From the NCBI RefSeq assembly GCF_001602525.1, contig NZ_LSYT01000008.1:124001-188000 (forward strand): a stretch of DNA of 64,000 nucleotides, read 5' to 3'. The position numbers and the translations under genes were made by a program. The DNA comes from Flavobacterium chilense (lineage in GTDB: Bacteria; Bacteroidota; Bacteroidia; Flavobacteriales; Flavobacteriaceae). Shown here one piece after another: positions 1-7,765 of the stretch (the stretch's first letter is position 1; the number at the start of each line of letters is the position of its first letter). Below the pieces are notes generated by a model. The model was not told where the DNA came from and searched no databases. It worked only from the letters and a program-made list of their open reading frames with translations.

Positions 1-149
1 ATGCCTGCCAATAGCATTTCTAATTCTTCATTTCCTTCTAAAGGATCTAAGATTTGATTTATTTTTTTTCTGGTCCATTTAAAGTTAATTGGATGTCCAA
101 TGTTTCTTGAATCTAAAATGATTTGTGGTACATTTTTTAAACTTTTCAT
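1..149 (-). CDS. Unrecognised protein, N-terminal fragment cut by the window edge
   Basis: An ATG at 147-149 on the minus strand opens a frame that stays open to the window edge (49 codons visible). The peptide starts MKSLKNVPQIILDSRNIGHP and is rich in Lys, Asn and Ile, with no signal peptide or membrane segment in the visible part. I do not recognise the family from this fragment. It is divergent from the histidine kinase gene at 540, with about 390 bp between them. A possible promoter -7 element lies about 75 nt upstream. Confidence 0.6.
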   Translation of the reverse strand, partial: MKSLKNVPQIILDSRNIGHPINFKWTRKKINQILDPLEGNEELEMLLAG

Positions 150-222
150 AATTATTTATTGTTAGTATTTGTGTCTCTTTTAAACTTTTTGTTCAAAAAT
201 TTGAGGTGTTATTTTAAAAAGG

Positions 223-230
223 CAAATTTA
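223..230 (-). promoter_or_regulatory. Possible Bacteroidota promoter -7 element
   Basis: Reads TAAATTTG on the minus strand, an exact match to TAnnTTTG. It is about 74 nt upstream of the gene ending at 149. A TTG on the same strand (256-258) is 25 nt away, longer than the usual spacing, so only the -7 part is supported. Confidence 0.35.
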
Positions 231-494
231 TACGGAGACTTATTTTTTTTACGTCACAATACGTTTTTTAAGTAACAAAATAAGCTATTTTTAAGAGGTA
301 TATGATTGATAATTAATATAATAAGTAAATTACTACAAATATTGTTTTGGTAAAACCTACACTCAACAGAAGTTCTTTTATTGGGGATTTGACTTTTGTT
401 AGAGATAAGTTACAAGCTTTAAATCTAATAGAATTACGAATAAATTTCATTCATCATCGATTATGGCTCTTTCATGTACTTTTATTTGTGCAGT

Positions 495-522
495 CTGTAG
501 TAGAGAAATACCTTTACTACAG
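495..522 (+). promoter_or_regulatory. Inverted repeat just upstream of the kinase start
   Basis: CTGTAGTA (495-502) is repeated in inverse as TACTACAG (515-522) around a 12-nt loop. It ends 17 nt before the proposed TTG start of the kinase. It could be an operator or a 5'-UTR hairpin. Nothing in the sequence decides between these. Confidence 0.35.
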
Positions 523-539
523 TACTAATATCTTTTACT

Positions 540-1601
540 TTGAAAATAACTAAAACAATATCGACTTATTGGAAAATTCAGCTTCTAGGATGGATTACAG
601 CTTCTTTGTATTGGGGATTTCAGGCTTTTTTCACTGGTAATTTTATCTGGAAAATTGGTATTACAGATCTAATACTTGACGTCTTGATTGGTATTGGACT
701 TACGCATCTTTACCGGAATTTTGCCTTAAAAAAAGGATGGAATAAACTAAATCTAAAAAAACTAATTCCAAAAATAGTAATTGGTGTTTTAATACTTTCT
801 CTGTTATATACAGTTTTAATTGCCGGTAAATTATATCTGGTTCGTCTCTTTGTTTTAAAGAGCAATCCTTTACCGTTTATAGTGTTTTTTAAATCGGTGC
901 AATTGCAAATATTTATCACAGGAACCAGATTGATGTCTATTTGGATATTGGCTTACCATCTTTATCACTATTCAAGACTTGAATTGCAAACAGTAAAAGA
1001 AAATGCCCGATTGTCGATTATACTAAAAGAAGCTCAGCTCAATAATCTGAGTGCGCAGCTTAATCCGCATTTCTTTTTTAATTCTTTAAATAATATAAAA
1101 TTTTTGGTATTGGAAAATCCGCATTCAGCCAGAAGAGCAATTGATCTTTTGTCTGAGTTGTTACGGAATTCTTTAAACAGTAATATTGAAAAATTAATTC
1201 CCTTAAGTGACGAAATTAATCTGGTTAAGGATTATCTCGAATTAGAAAAAATACGTTTTGAAGAACGGTTGCAAATTAAAATTGAAACAAATGAAGAAAA
1301 ATTGGCTCATTTAATTCTGCCTTTTAGCATTCAGTCATTAGTTGAAAATGCCATAAAGCATGGAATTGAAAAAAGAAAAAGCGGTGGGTTTATTGCTGTA
1401 GAAGTGAAAACCGAAAGCAATTTTATGAAAATTACGGTTCAGAATTCAGGCAAACTAAACAAAGAGATTAAAGATTCGGGTATTGGATTAAATAATCTGA
1501 AAGAGCGATTGTTCTTGCAATATAACGGAAATGCCTTTTTTGAAATTAAAGAAATGGATAATGAAACGGTTTTGGCAACGATTTTAATACCATCAAAATG
1601 A
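540..1601 (+). CDS. LytS-type sensor histidine kinase
   Basis: Inner-membrane sensor kinase of the His_kinase (LytS/YehU) family, 353 aa. Four membrane segments at about 13-31, 41-57, 78-96 and 117-143 are followed by a short coiled region. The phosphorylatable histidine is in QLNPHFFFNSLNN (His177). The ATPase part shows the N box LVENAIKHGI and the G box GIGLNNLKERL. It should phosphorylate the LytTR regulator whose start overlaps its stop by 4 nt (ATGA). The start is a TTG at 540: the upstream in-frame stop is at 501-503 and no ATG lies between, so the true start is less certain than the gene itself. The ligand is unknown. Confidence 0.93.
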   Translation: MKITKTISTYWKIQLLGWITASLYWGFQAFFTGNFIWKIGITDLILDVLIGIGLTHLYRNFALKKGWNKLNLKKLIPKIVIGVLILSLLYTVLIAGKLYLVRLFVLKSNPLPFIVFFKSVQLQIFITGTRLMSIWILAYHLYHYSRLELQTVKENARLSIILKEAQLNNLSAQLNPHFFFNSLNNIKFLVLENPHSARRAIDLLSELLRNSLNSNIEKLIPLSDEINLVKDYLELEKIRFEERLQIKIETNEEKLAHLILPFSIQSLVENAIKHGIEKRKSGGFIAVEVKTESNFMKITVQNSGKLNKEIKDSGIGLNNLKERLFLQYNGNAFFEIKEMDNETVLATILIPSK

Positions 1602-2317
1602 AAAAGATAAAAGTTATAATAGTAGATGACGAACGTTTATCCAGAGAAGAACTCAAACAGGCTTTAAAGTCTTATGAAGATTTTGTTCTTATCGGCGAAG
1701 CTGAAAATGCTGATAAAGCCAAGGATTTAATCGAAACGAAAATGCCTAATTTGATTTTTTTAGATATTCAGATGCCGGAAAAATCAGGATTCGATTTATT
1801 AGAATCTTTAGATCATGTGCCGTCGGTACTTTTTATTACTGCTTATGATCAATATGCTGTGCAGGCATTTGAAGTAAATGCTTTAGATTATTTAATGAAA
1901 CCTATAAGAGAAGAACGCTTCTCGAAAGCAATCGAAAAAATAAGAAATACTTTAGGTTCGAAATCTCCTGTAAATGATTCGACAAAACAAGACCAAAGAA
2001 TTTTTATTAAAGATGGAGAGAAAAGATTCTTTATCCCGCTAGATGAGATTTATTTGATTGAATCACAGGAAAATTACACCAGACTTTTTTTTCAGGACAA
2101 AAAAGCGTTACAAAGACGATCTCTTCGTCAATGGGAAGAAATACTGGATGAAAATATCTTTTTTAGAATAAACAGAACCGAAATTGTAAACATTAAATAT
2201 ATTCAGGACCTGCACAAAACAATTGATGGTGGACTGGAAATAAAACTAAAAACCGGAGAATTACTAAAGGTGTCAAAACGGCAATCGGTAAAATTTAAAA
2301 ATAGTAACGGAATTTAA
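1598..2317 (+). CDS. LytTR-family response regulator
   Basis: Cytoplasmic transcription factor, 239 aa, partner of the upstream kinase. The receiver domain (about 3-120) has the acidic pair VDDE near residue 10, the phosphoacceptor Asp56 in IFLDIQMP, and the conserved Thr and Lys in FITAYD and YLMKPI. The LytTR DNA-binding domain covers about 135-235, with FIKDGEKRFFIPLDEIYLIE at its start. The ATGA overlap with the kinase gene implies translational coupling. The following secreted hydrolase begins 13 nt downstream and is a possible target or operon member. Confidence 0.95.
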   Translation: MKKIKVIIVDDERLSREELKQALKSYEDFVLIGEAENADKAKDLIETKMPNLIFLDIQMPEKSGFDLLESLDHVPSVLFITAYDQYAVQAFEVNALDYLMKPIREERFSKAIEKIRNTLGSKSPVNDSTKQDQRIFIKDGEKRFFIPLDEIYLIESQENYTRLFFQDKKALQRRSLRQWEEILDENIFFRINRTEIVNIKYIQDLHKTIDGGLEIKLKTGELLKVSKRQSVKFKNSNGI

Positions 2318-2330
2318 ACAGAACGATTAT

Positions 2331-4073
2331 ATGAAAACGACCTTGAATTTTATATTTCTTATTTTATTAATAGCAAATGCATTCTCGCAGCAGACAAGCA
2401 AAACAAAAGCAGAGGATTTAAAAAGTGTGTACAATGTTCAGGATAGTGTGATGATTAAAACACGAGATGGTGCTTTTATATCGGCAATCGTAGTGCGAAA
2501 AAAAGGAGTTTCTATTCCAAAACCGGTTATACTTCAATTTACTATTTACGTTTCAGATCAGGGAAGAGATATTAAATCCTTAAAAGCAGCCGCAGATAAT
2601 GATTATGTTGGTGTGATTGCATATACAAGAGGAAAGCGTTTTAGTCCCGGCGAAATACTTCCATACGAAAATGAAGGCAATGATGCTTATGATGTCATCG
2701 ACTGGATCAGTAAACAAGAATGGTGCGATGGAAGAGTAGGCATGTATGGCGGAAGTTATAATGGATTTACACAATGGGCAGCCTGCAAAAAGATGCACCC
2801 CGCACTTAAAACAATAGTTCCGTATGTTGCCAACAGACCCGGAATGGGTTTGCCCATGGAAAATAATGTATTTATAAACCCTAATTACGAATGGTCGTTT
2901 TTTGTTGGAAACAATAAATATCTGGATACTGTTGCAGGAAATGACAGACAGCGTTTTAGAAAAATGCAATTTAAATGGTGGCAAAGCGGAGTGGCTTATA
3001 AAAAACTGGACAGCATTGATGGCAGTCCGAACAGGCTTTTTCAACGATGGATCCAACATCCTTCTTTTGATGAATATTGGCAAAAAATGGCGCCATACCA
3101 AAAAGATTTTGCTCATATAAATATTCCTGTTCTTGCAATTGACGGCTATTACAACGATTCTCAAAATTCAAGTTTGTATTATTTAAGAGAGCTTCATAAA
3201 TATAATCCCAAAGCTGATTCTTATTTAATTATAGGACCATACAGCCATTTTGGTGCGCAAAAAGGAGGAACAGCTGTGCTAAATGGTTATAAAGTCGATG
3301 CAGATGCTTTGATTAATACAAATAAAATAACCTATGAATGGTTTGATTATATTTTTAAAAATAAACCCAAACCGGAAATTTTAAAAGACAGGATTAATTA
3401 TCAGGTAATGGGAGCTAATGAATGGAGAAGTGCTCCGTCTCTCGAAAAAATGAACAACGGCTTTCTAACATTTTATCTGAGCAATACTAAATCAGGTAAT
3501 TTTTATTCATTGAATAACAAGAAACCTGCTAAAAAAGGATATTTGCCTCAAGAGGTTGATTTTGCTGACAGAGTAAACAGTAATAATTATTATTACCCGG
3601 ATCCCATCATAAATGAACAAGTTGATACAACAAACGGATATGTTTTTATCAGTGATCCAATAAAAGAACCTTTATTAGTAAATGGTTCATTTTTGGGAGA
3701 AATCAAAGCCAGTATCAATAAAAAAGATATGGATATTGGAGTGACTTTGTATGAAGTAATGCCTGACGGAACTTATTTTCATTTGGCTTATTTCATTGGC
3801 CGTGCCAGTTATTCGAAAGATATTACCAAAAGAAATCTGTTGAAACCAAATACTATTGAATCAATTCCTTTTTCGAACACACATTTAATAAGTAAACAAT
3901 TAAGCAAAGGAAGCAGATTGCTCATCACATTAAATGTAAATAAAAATCCGTTTTCAGAATTAAATTACGGAACCGGAAAAATAGTCACTGAAGAAAGTAT
4001 AAAAGATGCCAAAGAACCATTAAGAATAAAATGGTACAATGATAGTTTTGTAAAAATTCCAATTTTGAAATAA
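2331..4073 (+). CDS. Secreted CocE/NonD (X-Pro dipeptidyl-peptidase-like) hydrolase
   Basis: Alpha/beta-hydrolase of the CocE/NonD family (S15-like), 580 aa. A signal peptide (about 1-19, ending AFSQ) points to export. The catalytic Ser142 sits in GMYGGSYNG (the GxSYxG motif). Asp in AIDGYYND and His in GPYSHFG complete a likely triad near residues 270 and 305. A C-terminal beta-sandwich (X-Pro-dipeptidyl-peptidase C-terminal type) starts near residue 350. The family includes cocaine esterase, glutaryl-7-ACA acylase and Xaa-Pro dipeptidyl-peptidases, so the substrate (ester, amide or proline peptide) cannot be fixed. It follows the two-component pair by 13 nt and is probably co-transcribed. 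Confidence 0.88.
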   Translation: MKTTLNFIFLILLIANAFSQQTSKTKAEDLKSVYNVQDSVMIKTRDGAFISAIVVRKKGVSIPKPVILQFTIYVSDQGRDIKSLKAAADNDYVGVIAYTRGKRFSPGEILPYENEGNDAYDVIDWISKQEWCDGRVGMYGGSYNGFTQWAACKKMHPALKTIVPYVANRPGMGLPMENNVFINPNYEWSFFVGNNKYLDTVAGNDRQRFRKMQFKWWQSGVAYKKLDSIDGSPNRLFQRWIQHPSFDEYWQKMAPYQKDFAHINIPVLAIDGYYNDSQNSSLYYLRELHKYNPKADSYLIIGPYSHFGAQKGGTAVLNGYKVDADALINTNKITYEWFDYIFKNKPKPEILKDRINYQVMGANEWRSAPSLEKMNNGFLTFYLSNTKSGNFYSLNNKKPAKKGYLPQEVDFADRVNSNNYYYPDPIINEQVDTTNGYVFISDPIKEPLLVNGSFLGEIKASINKKDMDIGVTLYEVMPDGTYFHLAYFIGRASYSKDITKRNLLKPNTIESIPFSNTHLISKQLSKGSRLLITLNVNKNPFSELNYGTGKIVTEESIKDAKEPLRIKWYNDSFVKIPILK

Positions 4074-4083
4074 CAGAAAAAAC

Positions 4084-4119
4084 AAAAGCCGAATCTTAAT
4101 GAAAAGATTCGGCTTTTTT
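4084..4119. terminator. Bidirectional Rho-independent terminator
   Basis: A perfect stem AAAAGCCGAATCTT / AAGATTCGGCTTTT with a short loop and T-tract lies between the convergent hydrolase and pruA genes. The flanking A and T runs let it work in both directions. Confidence 0.85.
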
Positions 4120-4174
4120 ATAGATATGGTTTCTAACTTGAAATCTGAAACATTTTTAAACTTGAAACTAAAAA

Positions 4175-5800
4175 TTAACCTAAGAAAGGATATCTGTAAT
4201 CTTCAGGAGTTACAAAAGTTTCTTTAATAGTTCTTGGGGAAGCCCAACGTAATAAGTTCAATGCAGAACCTGCTTTGTCATTAGTTCCAGAAGCTCTTGC
4301 TCCACCAAATGGTTGCATTCCTACAACGGCTCCAGTTGGTTTGTCGTTGATATAGAAGTTACCTGCAGCGTTTTGCAATTTAGTAGTAGCTACTTCAATA
4401 GCATAACGATCCTGGCTGAAAACTGCTCCTGTCAAAGCATACTCAGAAGTAGTATCAACTAATTCTAAAGTTTCTTCCCATTTAGCATCTTCGTAAACAT
4501 AAATCGTGATAACTGGTCCAAATAACTCAGTTTCCATTGTAGTATATTTTGGGTTTGTCGTTACAATAACCGTTGGTTCGATAAAGTATCCAACAGATTT
4601 GTCATAATTTCCTCCAACGATAATTTCAGCATCAGCATCTTTTTTAGCCTGGTCGATATAACTAGCTAATTTATCAAAAGAACCTTCGTGAATAACTGCA
4701 GTAATAAAGTTTCCAAAATCTTCCGGAGAACCCATTTTCATAGATTTTACATCAGCGATTAATTGCTCTTTTACAGCTGGCCATAAACTTTGTGGGATAT
4801 AAGCTCTAGATGCAGCAGAACATTTTTGTCCCTGGAATTCAAATGCTCCACGAGTAATTCCTGTAACTACTTGTTTTACGTTTGCGCTTGGGTGAGCGAT
4901 GATAAAATCTTTACCTCCAGTTTCACCAACGATTCTTGGGTAAGTTTTGTAATTGTGGATGTTTGCTCCAATTTTAGCCCAGATATCTTTAAATACATGA
5001 GTTGATCCTGTAAAGTGAACACCTGCAAAATCACGGCTTGCTAAAACAGTATCTGTAATCATTAAAGCATCTCCAAAAACTACATTGATAACTCCGTCAG
5101 GAACTCCGGCTTCTTTGAAAACATCAAGAATAATTTTTGTAGAAAATACCTGGCTGTCGCTTGGTTTCCAAACCACAACGTTACCCATCATAGCAGCACT
5201 TGCAGGCAAGTTTGCAGCAATAGCAGTAAAGTTAAAAGGAGTAATTGCGTAAACAAAACCTTCAAGAGGTCTGTACTCTAAACGGTTCCAAACAGTAGAA
5301 TCTGATTTTGGCTGATCGTTGTAGATTTGAGTCATAAACTCAACATTGTAACGTAAAAAGTCAATTAATTCACAAGAAGCATCAATTTCTGCCTGGTGAA
5401 TATTTTTAGACTGACCAATCATTGTAGCCGCATTGATACGAGCTCTGTATGGTCCTGCGATAAGTTCAGCAGCTTTTAAGAAAATAGCAGCACGTTGTTC
5501 CCATGCCATATTTGCCCATGCTTTTCTTGATTCAAGAGCATTTGCAATCGCTTTTTCGATATGTTGTTTTTCAGCTAAATGATATTTTCCAACAATGTGT
5601 TTGTGATCATGAGGAGCTGTAATATTTCTAGTGTTTCCAGTTCTGATTTCTTCACTTCCAATGTGTAAAGGAACATCGATTTGAGAGTTCCACATTGTAG
5701 TATAAGCTGCCTGAACAGCTGCCTTTTCTGGTGAGTTAGGTGCATACCCTTTTACAGGTTCGTTTACCGCTTTTGGTACATGAAAGAATCCTTTTAGCAT
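4175..5800 (-). CDS. pruA: L-glutamate gamma-semialdehyde (P5C) dehydrogenase
   Basis: Cytoplasmic NAD-dependent aldehyde dehydrogenase, 541 aa, that oxidises glutamate-5-semialdehyde/1-pyrroline-5-carboxylate to glutamate in proline catabolism. The sequence resembles the monofunctional, mitochondrial-type P5CDH along its length, from PLHIGSEEIRTGN at the N-terminus to the conserved C-terminus. The catalytic Cys327 is in FQGQKCSAASR, the general-base Glu293 in VGETGGKD, and the cofactor motif in FTGSTHVF. No PutA proline dehydrogenase domain is fused and none is adjacent, so proline dehydrogenase must be encoded elsewhere. It is transcribed alone and ends at a shared terminator. Confidence 0.95.
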   Translation of the reverse strand: MLKGFFHVPKAVNEPVKGYAPNSPEKAAVQAAYTTMWNSQIDVPLHIGSEEIRTGNTRNITAPHDHKHIVGKYHLAEKQHIEKAIANALESRKAWANMAWEQRAAIFLKAAELIAGPYRARINAATMIGQSKNIHQAEIDASCELIDFLRYNVEFMTQIYNDQPKSDSTVWNRLEYRPLEGFVYAITPFNFTAIAANLPASAAMMGNVVVWKPSDSQVFSTKIILDVFKEAGVPDGVINVVFGDALMITDTVLASRDFAGVHFTGSTHVFKDIWAKIGANIHNYKTYPRIVGETGGKDFIIAHPSANVKQVVTGITRGAFEFQGQKCSAASRAYIPQSLWPAVKEQLIADVKSMKMGSPEDFGNFITAVIHEGSFDKLASYIDQAKKDADAEIIVGGNYDKSVGYFIEPTVIVTTNPKYTTMETELFGPVITIYVYEDAKWEETLELVDTTSEYALTGAVFSQDRYAIEVATTKLQNAAGNFYINDKPTGAVVGMQPFGGARASGTNDKAGSALNLLRWASPRTIKETFVTPEDYRYPFLG

Positions 5801-5873
5801 GTTATTTAAATTAGATAATTAGACAATTTACAGGTTAGAAGATTTGATTTGTTACGAATAATCTAACGTTGCA

Positions 5874-5881
5874 CAAAAGTA
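5874..5881 (-). promoter_or_regulatory. Candidate pruA promoter -7 element
   Basis: Reads TACTTTTG on the minus strand, an exact TAnnTTTG match about 74 nt upstream of the pruA ATG. No clear TTG at the -33 spacing is visible. Confidence 0.45.
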
Positions 5882-5954
5882 CAAAGGATAAATTAATAAT
5901 TTGATAAAATTATGATTAAGATAACTATAAAAATTATAGTTTTTAAACGCTATT

Positions 5955-6341
5955 TTAGTTCAATGCAAAAGGAGCGCACATTCTAAAAGTAGGAACAATT
6001 ACTTTGAATGTTTTGGTAGTAGTGAAATTAATCATGTTAAAGTAGCCCTTCATGGCACCATAAGGAGATGATAGCAAACAACCGGAACTGTAAGTGTGAT
6101 TTTCTCCCGGTTTTAGAACTGGTTTTTTACCAATAACACCTTCACCATCGACAACTTCTATATCATTCAAAGAGTCAAAAATGTCCCAGTGACGTGAAGT
6201 TAATTGTACAGAATCTTTGCTGTGATTTTCGATTGTAACTACATAACTAAAAGCAAAGTGAATCTTGTAGTTTTTGAAGTAAGTACCTTCAAAACTAGTT
6301 AAAACAGATATTTTAATGCCTCTTGTAATCTGAGAAACCAT
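5955..6341 (-). CDS. apaG: ApaG-domain protein
   Basis: Small cytoplasmic protein, 128 aa, equivalent to a complete ApaG (DUF525) fold. Diagnostic stretches are the FSYVVTIENHS strand, LTSRHWDIFD, VVDGEGVIGKKPVLKPGE and YSSGCLLSSPYGAMKGYF. In enterobacteria ApaG is linked to Co/Mg resistance and diadenosine tetraphosphate metabolism, but its biochemical role is unsettled. It stands alone between pruA and the Plug gene, with 79 bp to the latter. Confidence 0.93.
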   Translation of the reverse strand: MVSQITRGIKISVLTSFEGTYFKNYKIHFAFSYVVTIENHSKDSVQLTSRHWDIFDSLNDIEVVDGEGVIGKKPVLKPGENHTYSSGCLLSSPYGAMKGYFNMINFTTTKTFKVIVPTFRMCAPFALN

Positions 6342-6420
6342 ACTAAAGTAGTATATATGTGTGCGTTATACGGGCAAATCTACAAAAAAAAATGATTGAA
6401 ACTAAAACCTTAACAATGTT

Positions 6421-7686
6421 TTAATTTATGATGTTTATTGAGTTTGCGTTTCCTTTTCCGATAACTCTCTGGTAACGATCTGTACTTTCTTTATAATAAA
6501 CCAGTATGGTGTATTCATTTTCAGTTTGATAAAAGTTTCCGTCTATGGCATTTTCATAATCGATAACCCCTTTTTTATCGGCAATCGTATATTGAAAATT
6601 CGTAAAACCCTGTTTAATCATAACCGCTTTTTCAAAAACACCTTTATCTGTATTATAATCCATTTTGTATTCTGGCGACAAGCTGTAATTGTTAAACATA
6701 CCAGTAACATAAATGTCTTTGTTTGATGATCTGAAAGTAGGAGCAGATAAACTAAAATAAACCCAGGCATAATCAGCTTCGATTTCGTTGTTGGAAGCAT
6801 TGATGTTTTTAACGACAAAATTTCCGTTTACGTCCTGATTATTGGTGTAAATTTGATTGGCTCTTGCCCGGTTTGTAAACAAATAAGCGTTGTAAATATC
6901 GTTATTTGCACCAACTCTTCCTACATTGTTACTTGCGGCACGAATGTCTTTGTTTTCAAAATATAAAAACTCATTTCCAGCCCAAAATTGTGTTTCTGCA
7001 TCATATTTATAAATCAGCTGATTCCCAATCGTATATTGTGCAGGAACATTTTTAATGCTGGTATTAAAGTTGCCATTTTGCAGCAAAAGAACTTTTACAT
7101 TTTGTAGCGGAGTCTGAAAAACAATGTCGTTTGAAATAATTGAAAAATCCAGATTTTGTTTGTAATCAATATTGCTGAGGTTACGGCTGCGTTTTACCTG
7201 AGCGGCTACAGTACAATGATTTTCGTATAAAATGAATTTTCTGGAAAAAACAACTTCCTTGTCTTCATTGAGGATTTTCAGAATATAATTTCCTGAAATT
7301 CGTAACTGAGTCGTAAACTGATTAGGAAATGCAAGCCTGTAATGCGAGTAAATTTGCAGGGTGTTAAACGAATTTGAATAATCCGTAATTCTTTGATTGT
7401 CAAAACCGCGTAAATAATCTGTTTTCGGAATATCGGTTGGTTTCCAGTTATAATCACAATGTGTGATTTCAAAATAATAATTGGCTTCATTGCCAAATAA
7501 ATCATCAAACTGAAGTTCAAATGTGTCGCCCAATTCAAATATCGGAACAACATTACCGCCATTTTGAACGAAAGAAACAGTTTTAATATTATACGGAGGA
7601 TCTATTTCGGTTTGTACTTCCTGGGCTGTCGCCGAAGCAAAAATGAAAATCAGCAGAAGATTCTGAAACAAAAATTTTGACATCAT
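6421..7686 (-). CDS. Type IX secretion system Plug protein (DUF5103)
   Basis: Exported protein, 421 aa, with a signal peptide ending near ASATAQ (about residue 22) and no lipobox. The whole length matches the DUF5103 pattern: an N-terminal beta-domain with FELQFDDLFGNEANYYFEI, then ITHCDYNWKPTDI and YLRGFDNQRI. In Flavobacterium johnsoniae a DUF5103 protein called Plug seals the periplasmic face of the SprA translocon channel when PorV is absent. By homology this protein should do the same. It is not next to other T9SS genes, which is normal for this dispersed system. The gliding genes gldB and gldC lie about 38 kb away in the window. Confidence 0.85.
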   Translation of the reverse strand: MMSKFLFQNLLLIFIFASATAQEVQTEIDPPYNIKTVSFVQNGGNVVPIFELGDTFELQFDDLFGNEANYYFEITHCDYNWKPTDIPKTDYLRGFDNQRITDYSNSFNTLQIYSHYRLAFPNQFTTQLRISGNYILKILNEDKEVVFSRKFILYENHCTVAAQVKRSRNLSNIDYKQNLDFSIISNDIVFQTPLQNVKVLLLQNGNFNTSIKNVPAQYTIGNQLIYKYDAETQFWAGNEFLYFENKDIRAASNNVGRVGANNDIYNAYLFTNRARANQIYTNNQDVNGNFVVKNINASNNEIEADYAWVYFSLSAPTFRSSNKDIYVTGMFNNYSLSPEYKMDYNTDKGVFEKAVMIKQGFTNFQYTIADKKGVIDYENAIDGNFYQTENEYTILVYYKESTDRYQRVIGKGNANSINIIN

Positions 7687-7765
7687 ATTACATTGTAAGA
7701 TTGTAAATATAACAATTTATATAATGTAATACGATGCCTACTTAATGGGTTTTGATAACAATTTG

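Larger units (their letters stand above)
150..539. other. Divergent intergenic region of 390 bp, no convincing gene
   Basis: AT-rich spacer between two divergent genes. A short TTG-initiated frame at 347-553 has no coding character and overlaps the kinase start, so I do not call it. It holds a possible minus-strand promoter (223-230) and an inverted repeat (495-522). Nothing else is recognisable. Confidence 0.5.

Noticed and set aside
347..553. A 68-codon frame starting with TTG upstream of the histidine kinase
   Set aside because: No coding character or family resemblance; it overlaps the kinase start and covers the inverted repeat, so it is treated as spacer.
2580..3164. A 194-codon antisense frame inside the CocE-type hydrolase gene
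   Set aside because: The sense strand encodes a clear full-length hydrolase with signal peptide and catalytic motifs; the antisense peptide is Cys/Ile-rich and has no start signals.
5923..5944. AACTATAA/TTATAGTT hairpin downstream of apaG as its terminator
   Set aside because: The T-tract lies on the plus strand, the wrong direction for the minus-strand apaG gene, and the stem is all A-T but one pair, so support is too weak.
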